Source of the DNA: Ureibacillus chungkukjangi
GTDB taxonomy: Bacteria; Bacillota; Bacilli; Bacillales_A; Planococcaceae
NCBI RefSeq assembly: GCF_003217295.1
Contig: NZ_QJTJ01000012.1
Span: 1 to 64,000, forward strand
DNA: 64,000 nucleotides
Direction of reading: 5' to 3'
Under the pieces are notes generated by a model. It worked only from the letters and a program-made list of their open reading frames with translations, did not search any database and was not told where the DNA came from. Positions 54,118 through 62,324 of this stretch are shown here, piece by piece (position 1 is the stretch's first letter; the number at the start of each line of letters is the position of its first letter). The translations under genes and the position numbers were made by a program.

Positions 54118-54274
54118 TTAAGGTTCCAGCCCTTACCGCGTGAGGTGTGCTACCAGAAGTTTTGAATTTCTAGCAAAAACAAGGTTTAGGAACTAGAAAA
54201 CCGGGCAATTTGTTACTACAAATAATCTGAAAATAGCAAAAAAAATATATAATCAAAAAAAAGGAGGAATTTTT

Positions 54275-55045
54275 CTGGAAAAACTAATAGGTCTGATGGT
54301 CATCGCTGTGGTATTGACTGCTTGTGGAACTGATGAAACAGAAGTGCAGCCGCAAACTGACGAACAGATCGTAGAAGAAGTTGAAGCAGCAGAGGATCAG
54401 GGAGAACAAGGGAAAGAAAATGAAGAATCTGTTGAAGCTGATTCAAGTGAAGCAGATCCAAAAAGCCTTCAAAGTGCAATTCCAAGCGATTGGGAAGTGA
54501 AATTACCAACGGATTTTCCTGTCACAGAAGGGAAGCATTTAACTGCTATCACATCTTCAGAGGAGAATGAAGTAACCTACGAATTTTATGAAACAGATCA
54601 AGAGCTACCTATAAATGATCCGAATGTAAAGAAATCTGGTCAATTGATCGGAAATTTAGTAATTACTAAATATGAAACAGCAGATGCTGCAGGTGAAGAG
54701 ATTGATCAAACCGTATTCGCTGATGGAGAACCTGTGGATTTAGGGCATGGCATCACAGGTTATCAGGATGGAGGAGCAGGGTCCTTATTTACAAGCTGGA
54801 ATGAAGGGCGCTGGGCTATCACCGCTCGTTCAACAACAGAAAAATCAGAGGAAAGCCTGGCAACAGCAAAAGAAACGGTAGAATTCCTGGAAACGAATAT
54901 GCTGCCAATTCCAAAGCAATATGGTCATTTGCATGTTGATGCAGAAGATAGCGGCAGTCTAGCCAAATGGCAAAAGCAGAACATCGTTTATACAATGACA
55001 GATTTCGGTGACCAAACACTGGATTGGCTTGTAACATTTAAATAA
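54275..55045 (+). CDS. Lipoprotein of unknown function, with a probable CTG start
   Basis: Lipobox VVLTACGT is certain. An ATG at 54296 would leave a signal peptide of only nine residues without a positive n-region. AAGGAGG (54261-54267) is exactly seven bases before CTG 54275, which gives MEKLIGLMVIAVVLTACG, a normal lipoprotein signal. After the cysteine comes an acidic low-complexity linker (residues about 20-55, rich in Glu). A globular domain of about 190 residues follows, beginning IPSDWEVKLPTDFPVTEGKH. The domain is not recognised. It is convergent with the flavoenzyme gene. Confidence 0.75.
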   Translation: MEKLIGLMVIAVVLTACGTDETEVQPQTDEQIVEEVEAAEDQGEQGKENEESVEADSSEADPKSLQSAIPSDWEVKLPTDFPVTEGKHLTAITSSEENEVTYEFYETDQELPINDPNVKKSGQLIGNLVITKYETADAAGEEIDQTVFADGEPVDLGHGITGYQDGGAGSLFTSWNEGRWAITARSTTEKSEESLATAKETVEFLETNMLPIPKQYGHLHVDAEDSGSLAKWQKQNIVYTMTDFGDQTLDWLVTFK

Positions 55046-55067
55046 ATGGGATTAGAATTAACAATTT

Positions 55068-55102
55068 GGCACTTTCCGTGGAAAAAAGGAAAGTGCCTTA
55101 TT
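55068..55102. terminator. Bidirectional terminator hairpin
   Basis: GGCACTTTCC/GGAAAGTGCC perfect ten-base stem between convergent genes, followed by TTATT on the plus strand. Confidence 0.75.
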
Positions 55103-55112
55103 AGCTTACACC

Positions 55113-56015
55113 TTAAAATCTTTCCAACGTTAAATCCATATTTATGCCGGTAGCTGCCTTAAAGCCGTCAGCTGCAGCAATCATCAAGGAAGAGGGACCG
55201 ACTTTTTCTGTCTCACCTGCAATGTAGACGCCATTTACTGTTGTACGTCCAAAACCGTCTGTGATAATACCTCCGTTTTCATCCGCTTCACAATTTAATT
55301 GCTCGGCGAATTTATTTGGGCGATAAAAGCTTGGAATTACAAAGCCGCCATTTCTTGGGATGGCTTCACCGGATTCTAATTCAATGCTTTCCAAGTTCCC
55401 ATTCTCTCCATGCAAGCTTTTAATCATATCTGTATAGACTTGAATCTTTTTGCCTTCAAATGTATTTCGCGTATTATCAGATATTTGATGACCATTAGTG
55501 AAAACGATTAAATCCTTCGACCAGTTAAAAACCAATTTAGTCATATGAAGCAGGTGATCTTCATTTTCAGCAACGATAGCTAAGGGCTGGTCTCTCAGCT
55601 CCCAGCCATCACAATATGGGCAGCTGTATAAGCTTTTGCCGTAATATTGTCTAATTTGCGCTAAGGAAAATTCCTCCTGTACACCTGTTGCTAACAATAT
55701 TTTTTCAGTTAGATAGGTTTTGTTGTCTGACGTAACTAAGAATAGATTCGTCTCAGTATCCTTAGTTATCTCTTGCACCGTTTCATTTGAAATTGATACA
55801 GAAGGGTATGGCTCTAAATCTTTTATTGCTATATCTTTAAATTCTTGTGGTTTAATATTATCCCTTGTTAAGAAACCATGTGACTCTTGCGTAACACGGT
55901 TTCGATTTCTTCCATTATCCAGGACGGCCACCTTTCTACGGGCTCGCCCTAAAGTTAATGCAGCACTTAATCCAGCAGGTCCTGCACCAACTACAACACA
56001 ATCAAATTTTTCCAT
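55113..56015 (-). CDS. Thioredoxin-reductase-like FAD/NAD(P) oxidoreductase
   Basis: Flavin-dependent disulphide reductase of the TrxB type. The FAD site is VVVGAGPAGLSAALTLGRAR, the redox-active pair is SCPYCDGWEL (CPYC rather than the CATC of classical TrxB; about residues 131-140), and the C-terminal FAD motif is TTVNGVYIAGE. It is 300 aa. AGGAGGAGA lies upstream of ATG. It is downstream of, and probably controlled by, the Rrf2-type regulator. Likely role: reduction of a small redox partner or low-molecular-weight disulphide under stress; the partner is unknown. Confidence 0.85.
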   Translation of the reverse strand: MEKFDCVVVGAGPAGLSAALTLGRARRKVAVLDNGRNRNRVTQESHGFLTRDNIKPQEFKDIAIKDLEPYPSVSISNETVQEITKDTETNLFLVTSDNKTYLTEKILLATGVQEEFSLAQIRQYYGKSLYSCPYCDGWELRDQPLAIVAENEDHLLHMTKLVFNWSKDLIVFTNGHQISDNTRNTFEGKKIQVYTDMIKSLHGENGNLESIELESGEAIPRNGGFVIPSFYRPNKFAEQLNCEADENGGIITDGFGRTTVNGVYIAGETEKVGPSSLMIAAADGFKAATGINMDLTLERF

Positions 56016-56044
56016 TCTTAATCTCTCCTCCTGATTTTTAATGT

Positions 56045-56064
56045 ATATTATAGAGTCATAATAT
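56045..56064. promoter_or_regulatory. Inverted repeat before the flavoenzyme gene
   Basis: ATATTAT-AGAGTC-ATAATAT, a seven-base inverted repeat 30 bases before the flavoenzyme start; may include promoter or operator sequence. Confidence 0.35.
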
Positions 56065-56098
56065 CTATGATTGAAGTAAACATAAAAGACATCAATAA

Positions 56099-56503
56099 TT
56101 AAATAGATGTCTTCTTCATTTTGTTAGCAAGATCAACGATAAGTGTTTGATTCAATTCATGTAAAAGCTTTGCCTCAGCCGATTCGATTGCCTTCTGAAT
56201 TAAACAATCCGGATTATGACTGTGACAGTATTCAAAAATAGGGGTCAACCCTTCAATAGCATTAATAACATCCAGTATAGAAAGCTTTTCCCACCCAGCT
56301 TTTAGCTTATAGCCACCATTCGCACCCGAAACAGACTCAACCATCCCCGACTTGACAAGCTTTGTAAGTATTTTAGATAAATAGGTTGTTGAAACATCCT
56401 GCTGTTCAGCCAATTTGGCCACACCTATATGCGCATTAGGCGGGTTCGCAGCTAAAAACATCATGGTGTGAAGCGCATAATTCGTTGCTTTCGTTAACTT
56501 CAT
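56099..56503 (-). CDS. Rrf2-family transcriptional regulator
   Basis: Winged-helix repressor. Typical opening KLTKATNYALHTMMFLAANP, helix-turn-helix around residues 28-50 (VAKLAEQQDVSTTYLSKILT), and wing GANGGYKL. A cysteine pair near residues 93-100 (EYCHSHNPDC) could sense redox state or bind a cofactor; the three-cysteine IscR pattern is not complete. 134 aa. It is 83 bases upstream of the flavoenzyme gene in the same direction and probably controls both. Confidence 0.9.
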   Translation of the reverse strand: MKLTKATNYALHTMMFLAANPPNAHIGVAKLAEQQDVSTTYLSKILTKLVKSGMVESVSGANGGYKLKAGWEKLSILDVINAIEGLTPIFEYCHSHNPDCLIQKAIESAEAKLLHELNQTLIVDLANKMKKTSI

Positions 56504-56518
56504 AATATCACCTAATTG

Positions 56519-56535
56519 TAGACTTAATGTGTCTA
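56519..56535. promoter_or_regulatory. Candidate operator of the Rrf2 gene
   Basis: TAGAC-TTAATGT-GTCTA, a five-base inverted repeat with seven-base spacer, 16-32 bases before the regulator start. Autoregulation is inferred. Confidence 0.4.
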
Positions 56536-56728
56536 TAATATCAACTTAGGTTTTTAAAGGCAAGTACTTGGTTTGGAGAGGGGGCTTACTTAGGATAAAA
56601 TACGCTGTTATAACAATTCTTTTTCTCATAGTGGCTGAGAATAAGTTTTCTTTCAGGAATTAGATGGTTAATATGAATCCTTTTTTAGGGACGTTTTACG
56701 TGCATCCTCACCTCAGCAGCACCCAATA

Positions 56729-57508
56729 TCAACCTATCACTTTACAGTCATTTGGTACATTTCCATCATTTATCCATGTTTCTACCAGCAGATTAAAATA
56801 GTCTGGTGTTGCTAAAGTTACTCCATGTCCGATATTAGGTAATAGGAGACCAATACTATTTGAATTTGCTGCTACAATATCTTTTGCAGACTTCTTCATG
56901 ATTGCCTTTTCCTTTTCACCTACAGTTACCAGTATTCTTCCTGATGCATTTCTAAAGTCTTTAGGTAGTTCGAATGACATGTTTTCTTTCAATACTCTTA
57001 CTAGCGTTTCGGGCTTTAGTTGACAGCTTTCTTTATAATATTTTTCAAAGTAGCTTTCACTTATATATAATGTTTTTGCTTGTAGTTTGGAAAACCACCT
57101 TTGTTTGATTAACGGAAAGGTTAAGGTTATAGCTGGTTTCACAAATTTTTTAGCGAATGAAAGGGGTCTGACTGACGCACTATTTATGATTGCAAAATCG
57201 ATTAAATCTGGCTTCATACTTAACAGCTGAATAATTACTTGAGAGCCTAATGAAAATCCAATAACGACTACTTTCTTTCCTCCGGATTTTTCTTCGATTA
57301 ATTTAATTAATTCTTCTGCACTATCTTTTATAGAAAACTTATTTTCAAAATTGTTTAATCCATGTTCAGGTAGAGTGGGAACTATACAATGATAATGCGT
57401 AAAGTATTCAATTTGTTTATCCCACATCCAATCACTAACCCCACCTCCATGTAAAAAAAACATTAGAGATGCACTTTTATCCCCATATTCCTGATAACGT
57501 AACGACAA
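56729..57508 (-). CDS. Alpha/beta-fold hydrolase
   Basis: Serine hydrolase fold. Oxyanion HGGG in LMFFLHGGGVSDWMWDKQ, nucleophile Ser in VVIGFSLGSQVIIQLL (about residue 91), and catalytic His in LLLPNIGHGVTLATP (about 234). The acid residue is probably the Glu or Asp near ILVTVGEKEK. 259 aa, no signal peptide. TTG start after AGAGGTGA. Similar to small esterase or thioesterase-like proteins; the substrate is unknown. It is monocistronic, on the opposite strand to the next genes. Confidence 0.82.
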   Translation of the reverse strand: MSLRYQEYGDKSASLMFFLHGGGVSDWMWDKQIEYFTHYHCIVPTLPEHGLNNFENKFSIKDSAEELIKLIEEKSGGKKVVVIGFSLGSQVIIQLLSMKPDLIDFAIINSASVRPLSFAKKFVKPAITLTFPLIKQRWFSKLQAKTLYISESYFEKYYKESCQLKPETLVRVLKENMSFELPKDFRNASGRILVTVGEKEKAIMKKSAKDIVAANSNSIGLLLPNIGHGVTLATPDYFNLLVETWINDGNVPNDCKVIG

Positions 57509-57664
57509 TTATTTCACCTCTTTTTATAGCTTTATAAATGCTACGCTCTGAATGAATGAAAAGTTTCATTTAATCAACGATCTAATGAATGTTTAATGTA
57601 TTATAACCTTATGAGGAATTGTGTTAAAATAATAAGCAAGAATAGCATTTCGGAGGTGAGCGTT

Positions 57665-57838
57665 TTGACAATGGGGATATTAGCCCTTATCACGATGGCA
57701 GTGTGGTTTATACAAATTAACGAATTCAATAAACCGAAAGAAAAGCAAAACAATCGAAAAACGATACTATTAACTTCCTTTGGTTGCCTTTTAACATTGG
57801 TTTTAACCGTTGATCTTTTTAAAAATTTCCTTGCATAA
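57665..57838 (+). CDS. Small membrane protein, 57 aa
   Basis: GGAGGTGAG (57651-57659) is five bases before TTG 57665, which gives MTMGILALITMAVWFIQINE. A longer reading from 57596 has no ribosome site. Two hydrophobic helices (residues 3-18 and about 37-53) flank a basic loop (KPKEKQNNRK). Function unknown; neighbours are also membrane proteins. Confidence 0.65.
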   Translation: MTMGILALITMAVWFIQINEFNKPKEKQNNRKTILLTSFGCLLTLVLTVDLFKNFLA

Positions 57839-57940
57839 TAATTAATTATTGACCGCTTTTCTAATGTAGAAGAGTGTTTTTTTTATAAAGTTTTTTGGTA
57901 TAATAAGGAAATCTGGTGAGGGCATTTAGGAGGTAATTTT

Positions 57941-58534
57941 GTGTCATCTACATATATAATCTACAATATTGTAGATTATGGGTTCATACTTTTACTGAGT
58001 TACATATTTATAGATATATTTCTGGACTATTTTAGAAAATCGAAAAGCAGTAATTTAAATAGAATCCTTCTATATAGTTTTCTATTTTATTTGTTAAGTT
58101 TAATTCAAATCAAGTTTGGAGGTATTACACTTCCACTTATCGACCCTGCTGATAGTCAAAGCACATTCATTTATGAAGGGGCTTGGTTTGGCCTATTCGA
58201 TATAATGCATTTCAACATTTCTACTTTTAGTTATTCGGCTATCTTTTATAATCTCGTAATTTTATTACCTTTGGGAATATACCTATCCGTTCTTTTCAAA
58301 ATAAAAAATAGCCTTAAAGCATTCTCAATCGTCACTCTCACTTGTATTGGCGTTGAATTAATTCACAATTTATTTGGTAAAATGGGCTTGGTTATTGGAG
58401 GCATGACGATTATTCCAATAGTAATTATTTTGTTAATAAATATTATTAGAGGTATTATTGGTTTCCTAATAGCTGAGCGAGCATTGAAATGGATGAGATC
58501 GCTTAAAAATACAGGTGAAGTTAAATTAAGCTAA
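57941..58534 (+). CDS. VanZ-family membrane protein
   Basis: About five membrane segments over 197 aa. The VanZ pattern is seen in FYNLVILLPLGIYLSVLFK (about residues 107-125) and the following VTLTCIGVELIHNLF, with the conserved Glu-x-x-His. GTG start with AGGAGGTAA. VanZ proteins are linked with low-level teicoplanin resistance, but most homologues have no known job. It lies 15-40 bases before a lipoprotein gene and may be cotranscribed with it. Confidence 0.82.
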   Translation: MSSTYIIYNIVDYGFILLLSYIFIDIFLDYFRKSKSSNLNRILLYSFLFYLLSLIQIKFGGITLPLIDPADSQSTFIYEGAWFGLFDIMHFNISTFSYSAIFYNLVILLPLGIYLSVLFKIKNSLKAFSIVTLTCIGVELIHNLFGKMGLVIGGMTIIPIVIILLINIIRGIIGFLIAERALKWMRSLKNTGEVKLS

Positions 58535-58575
58535 CTATTTTAAGATGGTTGGTTTGTAGGAATGGAGTTTTAAAG

Positions 58576-59181
58576 TTGAAGAAGAATAAAATTTTTGTTA
58601 CATCCTTATTACTCGGAGTAATGGTCATCTCGGCTGCCTGTGGAAATTCATCAGAAAAGACTTCGGATCAGAATCGGTCGGAAGTGAATAAAGAATCATC
58701 GGAAAATTCATCGTCGAGTGAAATTTCCACTGCTATTACAAATCCAGTTGTTTCTGAAAATAGTGACGTGAATGACGACAATGAAGATAGCAAAAAATTA
58801 CTATCCCAATATTCTAGTGAACAAATTGAATATGCACGAGTTTGGTTACAGCTTGGACCAAACCAAGAGATCGATGAATTGAATGTTCGTAAGATTTCAG
58901 CTGGTGTACCTATCAATCCTGATGATGAAACAAGTGCCAACTATCCAGAAGATGTGATCCAGCTAGCCGGTTCTCGTTTAGTAGATGGGTCCGTCACTTA
59001 TAGTGGAAATGGGGATGGAACCATTAATGTATACAACGTGCCATTACGGTGGGATGGTAACTATCCGGCCGGGGAAGATTTCTACAAGGATATAATTGAA
59101 AATACTAAGCAAGTGTCTATTGAACCTGGAAATGACGAAAAAATCATTGCATTAATTAAATTGCAAATAGTTCATCAGTAA
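58576..59181 (+). CDS. Lipoprotein of unknown function, 201 aa
   Basis: TTG 58576, eight bases after TGGAG, gives MKKNKIFVTSLLLGVMVISA and lipobox SAACG. A serine- and acid-rich linker (about residues 25-65) precedes a globular domain of about 125 residues beginning YSSEQIEYARVWLQLGPNQE, with the motif GNGDGTINVYNVPLRW. Similar C-terminal domains occur in several Bacillales lipoproteins, but I cannot name one. It may form an operon with the VanZ-like gene. Confidence 0.72.
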   Translation: MKKNKIFVTSLLLGVMVISAACGNSSEKTSDQNRSEVNKESSENSSSSEISTAITNPVVSENSDVNDDNEDSKKLLSQYSSEQIEYARVWLQLGPNQEIDELNVRKISAGVPINPDDETSANYPEDVIQLAGSRLVDGSVTYSGNGDGTINVYNVPLRWDGNYPAGEDFYKDIIENTKQVSIEPGNDEKIIALIKLQIVHQ

Positions 59182-59229
59182 GCTCGGGGTGGAGATAAGG
59201 GAAGAGTACTTGGGGGAGCTACTTATAAA

Positions 59230-59740
59230 ATTGAAATAACGGGAAAATTTTCGGTTAAATTGGAAATGTGGATGATTTAGTGGAAATAAAGGAAGAATTT
59301 CCTGTTATTTGGATAAAATCACATAATTTAGCCTTATTTAAAGCGGATAACGGAAAAAACTTCCCTTATATTAGCTTCAAAGAGGCTCTCCACATTCAAT
59401 AACCGAAAAATCTCCTCCTATTTCAACTCTTCAAAGCTTCTCGTCACTGGATTAACGGAGAAATTTCCGCTTATTTTGCCAGCTACCCATAATTTCATGA
59501 AAATAAAGGAAGAATTTCCTGTTATTTGGATAAAATCACATAATTTAGCCTTATTTTAAGCGGATAACGGAAAAACCTTCCCTTATATTAGCTTCAAAGA
59601 GGCTCTCTACAAAAATAACGGAAAAATCTCCTCTTATTTCAGCTTCAAATTTACTCATCACATACAATAACGGAAAAATCTCCCTCTATTTCAGCTCCAA
59701 TTCCACACTCCCCAAGCCTTAACAGGAAAAATTCCCCTTA
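59230..59740. repeat. 52-bp tandem array III, degenerate, with a 217-bp duplication
   Basis: TAACGGA-like anchors lie at 59237, 59348, 59400, 59453, 59565, 59616, 59668 and 59720; neighbouring ones are 51-53 bases apart, and the two larger gaps are about twice that. Units carry AAATAA and TTATTT arms around GGA/TCC, able to fold. A block of about 110 bases beginning AAATAAAGGAAGAATTTCCT is present at 59284 and again at 59501, 217 bases apart and nearly identical. Confidence 0.85.
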
Positions 59741-59949
59741 TCCTCACTTCGCTCTCCACAAATTCCCCAGATTCCCCCATAAAATCCATTCCAACCAACC
59801 TCACCCCAACAACCAAAAAAACATCCTCCCATTCCTTTGGGAAAATGAGGATTAATCGGCGCTATTTGGGGAAAAAATAGTATGAACGCAAATTAAAGGA
59901 TGCTTTATGCCTGGTGGGGCAAAAGATCTAACGAGGAGGTTCATAGTAA
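59741..59949. other. C-rich, G-poor tract then leader of the next gene
   Basis: 59740-59830 is unusually C-rich on the plus strand, as at 6200-6235 and 51400-51560. No gene seen. The hairpin CCTCCCATTCC/GGGAAAATGAGG near 59823-59852 is imperfect. Confidence 0.35.
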
Positions 59950-61566
59950 ATGGGTAAGACAGAACAAACGGTTGCTGAGTTGATGGTGGAGCAATTGTCG
60001 ATGTTTGGGGTAAAACGGATTTATGGTGTTGTGGGTGATGCGACTATTGGGCTTATCGATGCACTGGCTAAGCAGGAGAAAATTCAATATATTGCCGTAA
60101 AGCATGAGTCGACAGCTGCTTTTATGGCTTCCGCGGAGGCGAAGCTAACAGGTGGGCTTGGTGTTTGTACCGCAACGATGGGGCCAGGTGCAGCCAATTT
60201 GCTGAATGGGCTCGGTGATGCATATGCAGACAGAGCGCCAGTGCTCGCAATTACTGGACAGGCCCCGACTGATAAAATTGGCACGGAATATCAGCAATAT
60301 GTTGACCAGCAGGAGCTGATGAGTCCTTTTGCTACGTATTCAGCTAATCTAGCAAGTCCGGACGCGACGATTGCCGTGCTTCAGAAAGCGGCGCGAACAT
60401 CGCTTGGACAGCGGGTTGTGTCGCATATATCTGTTCCTAAGGATATTTTCTTGAAGCCTGCTACTGGAAAGCCGCGCGCGTTACCGGAAGTGATTGAGGG
60501 TCCTGCCGTCTTCACAAAGGAAAGCTTAAAAAAGGCAACAGAAATCATGAAAACAGCGAAGCGACCAATGATACTTGCTGGTTCCGGGGCGACCTCTGTT
60601 ACAGAGGAGCTAGAGAAGCTTGCTGAATTGTGGGGAGCCGGCATTCTTGTAAGCTTGGGAGGAAAGGGATTGTTCGATGAGTCCTCCAAGTATATTTTAC
60701 AAGGGATTGGGGAGGGTGGTAATCCACATGCTGCTGAATTGTTTAAACAGGCGGATGTGGTGCTTCTTGCCGGTTCGACTTGGTGGCCAGAAGGGTATGT
60801 CCCAACGAATGCACGAATCATCCAGATTGACCGTCAATTCGATAAATTTGTAAAAGATATTCCAACAGAGCTCGGAATCTCGGGCAAAACAGAAGAAGTC
60901 CTGCCATTCTTGACGGAGAGTCTTCAGGGATTCTCTCGTTCAGAGGATTGGGTCAATCGTTGCCTGGAAGTAAAAGAAAAATGGGCGGCTCAAAATGAGA
61001 AGGAAGGCAGTACGGAAGGCTTCCCTGTTCATCCAGCGCGAATAATCCGCGCCCTTGACCGAACAGTTGCAGCCGATGCAATTCTTGCCCTTGATACAGG
61101 TGATAATACTGTCTGGACGAATCGTATCTTCCGACAAAAGGAGCAATCTGTATTATTCTCTGGCTATTGGCGTACAATGGGCTTTGGACTTCCAGCCGCT
61201 ATGGTAGCGAAGCTTGCGAAGCCTGAAAAGCAGGTAGTAGCAATTGTGGGAGACGGTGGACTTCAAATGGTACTTGCTGATTTATTGACAGCTACCCGCT
61301 ATAAGCTCAACATTACAGTCGTTGTCTTAAATAATGAGTCTCTGCAAATGGAACGGGACAAAATCCAGGCTGAAAACAAGAAGGAGATTGGGGTCGATTT
61401 AACCAACCCTGATTTTATAAAATTAGCAGAGGCCTGTGGATGGCAAGGTTTCCGTGCAGAGTCAGACACAGAGCTTGAATCGCTGCTAGAACAAGCACTC
61501 AATACGAATGCGCCGACTCTAGTAGATATCAGCACGGCCCAGGTATTCTTCCCAGAAACTGAATAA
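59950..61566 (+). CDS. ydaP: YdaP-type thiamine-diphosphate pyruvate oxidase
   Basis: ThDP-dependent enzyme of the pyruvate oxidase/acetolactate synthase family, closest to YdaP of B. subtilis from motif memory. N-terminal Pyr domain FGVKRIYGVVGDATIGLIDA with catalytic Glu in AVKHESTAAFMASAEAK (about residue 52); a central FAD-type domain around residues 195-330; and the C-terminal PP domain with VVAIVGDGGLQMVLADLLTA (about 424-443). 538 aa. AGGAGG lies upstream. Expected to decarboxylate pyruvate to acetate or acetyl phosphate at the membrane. In Bacillus it is a general-stress gene; no sigma-B promoter could be confirmed here. Confidence 0.9.
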   Translation: MGKTEQTVAELMVEQLSMFGVKRIYGVVGDATIGLIDALAKQEKIQYIAVKHESTAAFMASAEAKLTGGLGVCTATMGPGAANLLNGLGDAYADRAPVLAITGQAPTDKIGTEYQQYVDQQELMSPFATYSANLASPDATIAVLQKAARTSLGQRVVSHISVPKDIFLKPATGKPRALPEVIEGPAVFTKESLKKATEIMKTAKRPMILAGSGATSVTEELEKLAELWGAGILVSLGGKGLFDESSKYILQGIGEGGNPHAAELFKQADVVLLAGSTWWPEGYVPTNARIIQIDRQFDKFVKDIPTELGISGKTEEVLPFLTESLQGFSRSEDWVNRCLEVKEKWAAQNEKEGSTEGFPVHPARIIRALDRTVAADAILALDTGDNTVWTNRIFRQKEQSVLFSGYWRTMGFGLPAAMVAKLAKPEKQVVAIVGDGGLQMVLADLLTATRYKLNITVVVLNNESLQMERDKIQAENKKEIGVDLTNPDFIKLAEACGWQGFRAESDTELESLLEQALNTNAPTLVDISTAQVFFPETE

Positions 61567-61571
61567 AAAAC

Positions 61572-61616
61572 GGTGGTGATCGAACTAGCTTGGAATAGTC
61601 GGTCACCACTTTTTTA
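61572..61616 (+). terminator. Rho-independent terminator after ydaP
   Basis: GTGGTGA (61573-61579) pairs with TCACCAC (61603-61609), followed by six T. Confidence 0.82.
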
Positions 61617-61632
61617 TGGGCAATCGCCATTC

Positions 61633-62232
61633 TTATCGAATGCTCATAATGAGCTGTTTAATAAGCGGCCTCCCTAAATACTCCAGTTTATTATTATCTA
61701 ATTGTAGCCCCCAGAAGTATATGGCTCCCAGTATGCTTTGTACAAGTATTTTATAAAAAATATAGGTAGATTCAATGTTTTTGATAGAGTTATCCTTTAT
61801 CCCATCCTCAATAATCTCTCGAAGAATTATATAGAGCTTGCGGTCCTCGTTTGTAAAAAACGTATGCTCATTACTAATAATTGCGGCGGAATAAATGACC
61901 CGCATCAGCTCTTTCCCCATATCCTCCTCGATGCAGTGAAGCACTTCATAGCAAAAGGCTTCCAATCTTTCTATTGCCGTAGGATATTGTGGCTTTAGCT
62001 CCTCGTATATTTTTATATATCGCTCATCCAATTCCATAAAACGATTCATGAAAATACTGGATTTAGAAGGGAAATGCTGATAAAAGGAGCCCTTGGACGT
62101 TTTACTTTCCTTTACAATTCGATCGACCGAGACGTTATCATAGCCATGTTTTTTAAATAAACCGATTGCAACCTCCATGATGTGAAGCTGGGTTTGAATC
62201 CCTTTTGCCGTTTTATTCTCTAAATTAACCAT
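61633..62232 (-). CDS. TetR/AcrR-family regulator
   Basis: DNA-binding domain at residues 10-58: helix-turn-helix VSVDRIVKESKTSKGSFYQH and FPSKSSIFMNRF. The C-terminal ligand domain is about 140 residues. AAGGAGA precedes ATG. It is divergent from the scoAB operon with about 90 bases between, and a palindrome in that gap is a likely operator, so it probably represses the operon and responds to an acyl-CoA or short-chain acid. Confidence 0.9.
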   Translation of the reverse strand: MVNLENKTAKGIQTQLHIMEVAIGLFKKHGYDNVSVDRIVKESKTSKGSFYQHFPSKSSIFMNRFMELDERYIKIYEELKPQYPTAIERLEAFCYEVLHCIEEDMGKELMRVIYSAAIISNEHTFFTNEDRKLYIILREIIEDGIKDNSIKNIESTYIFYKILVQSILGAIYFWGLQLDNNKLEYLGRPLIKQLIMSIR

Positions 62233-62300
62233 TTTTTCTCCTTAAATATAATTTTTTTGTTGGAATTTTTATATTTTTCAGTTAATATAATTATAACATT

Positions 62301-62312
62301 AGACTACAGTCT
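62301..62312. promoter_or_regulatory. Candidate TetR operator
   Basis: AGACT-AC-AGTCT, a perfect short palindrome just downstream of TATAAT-like sequences (62285-62298) and before scoA. Position suits repression of the operon, with the regulator gene divergent. Confidence 0.55.
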
Positions 62313-62324
62313 GGTCAAAGGGGG

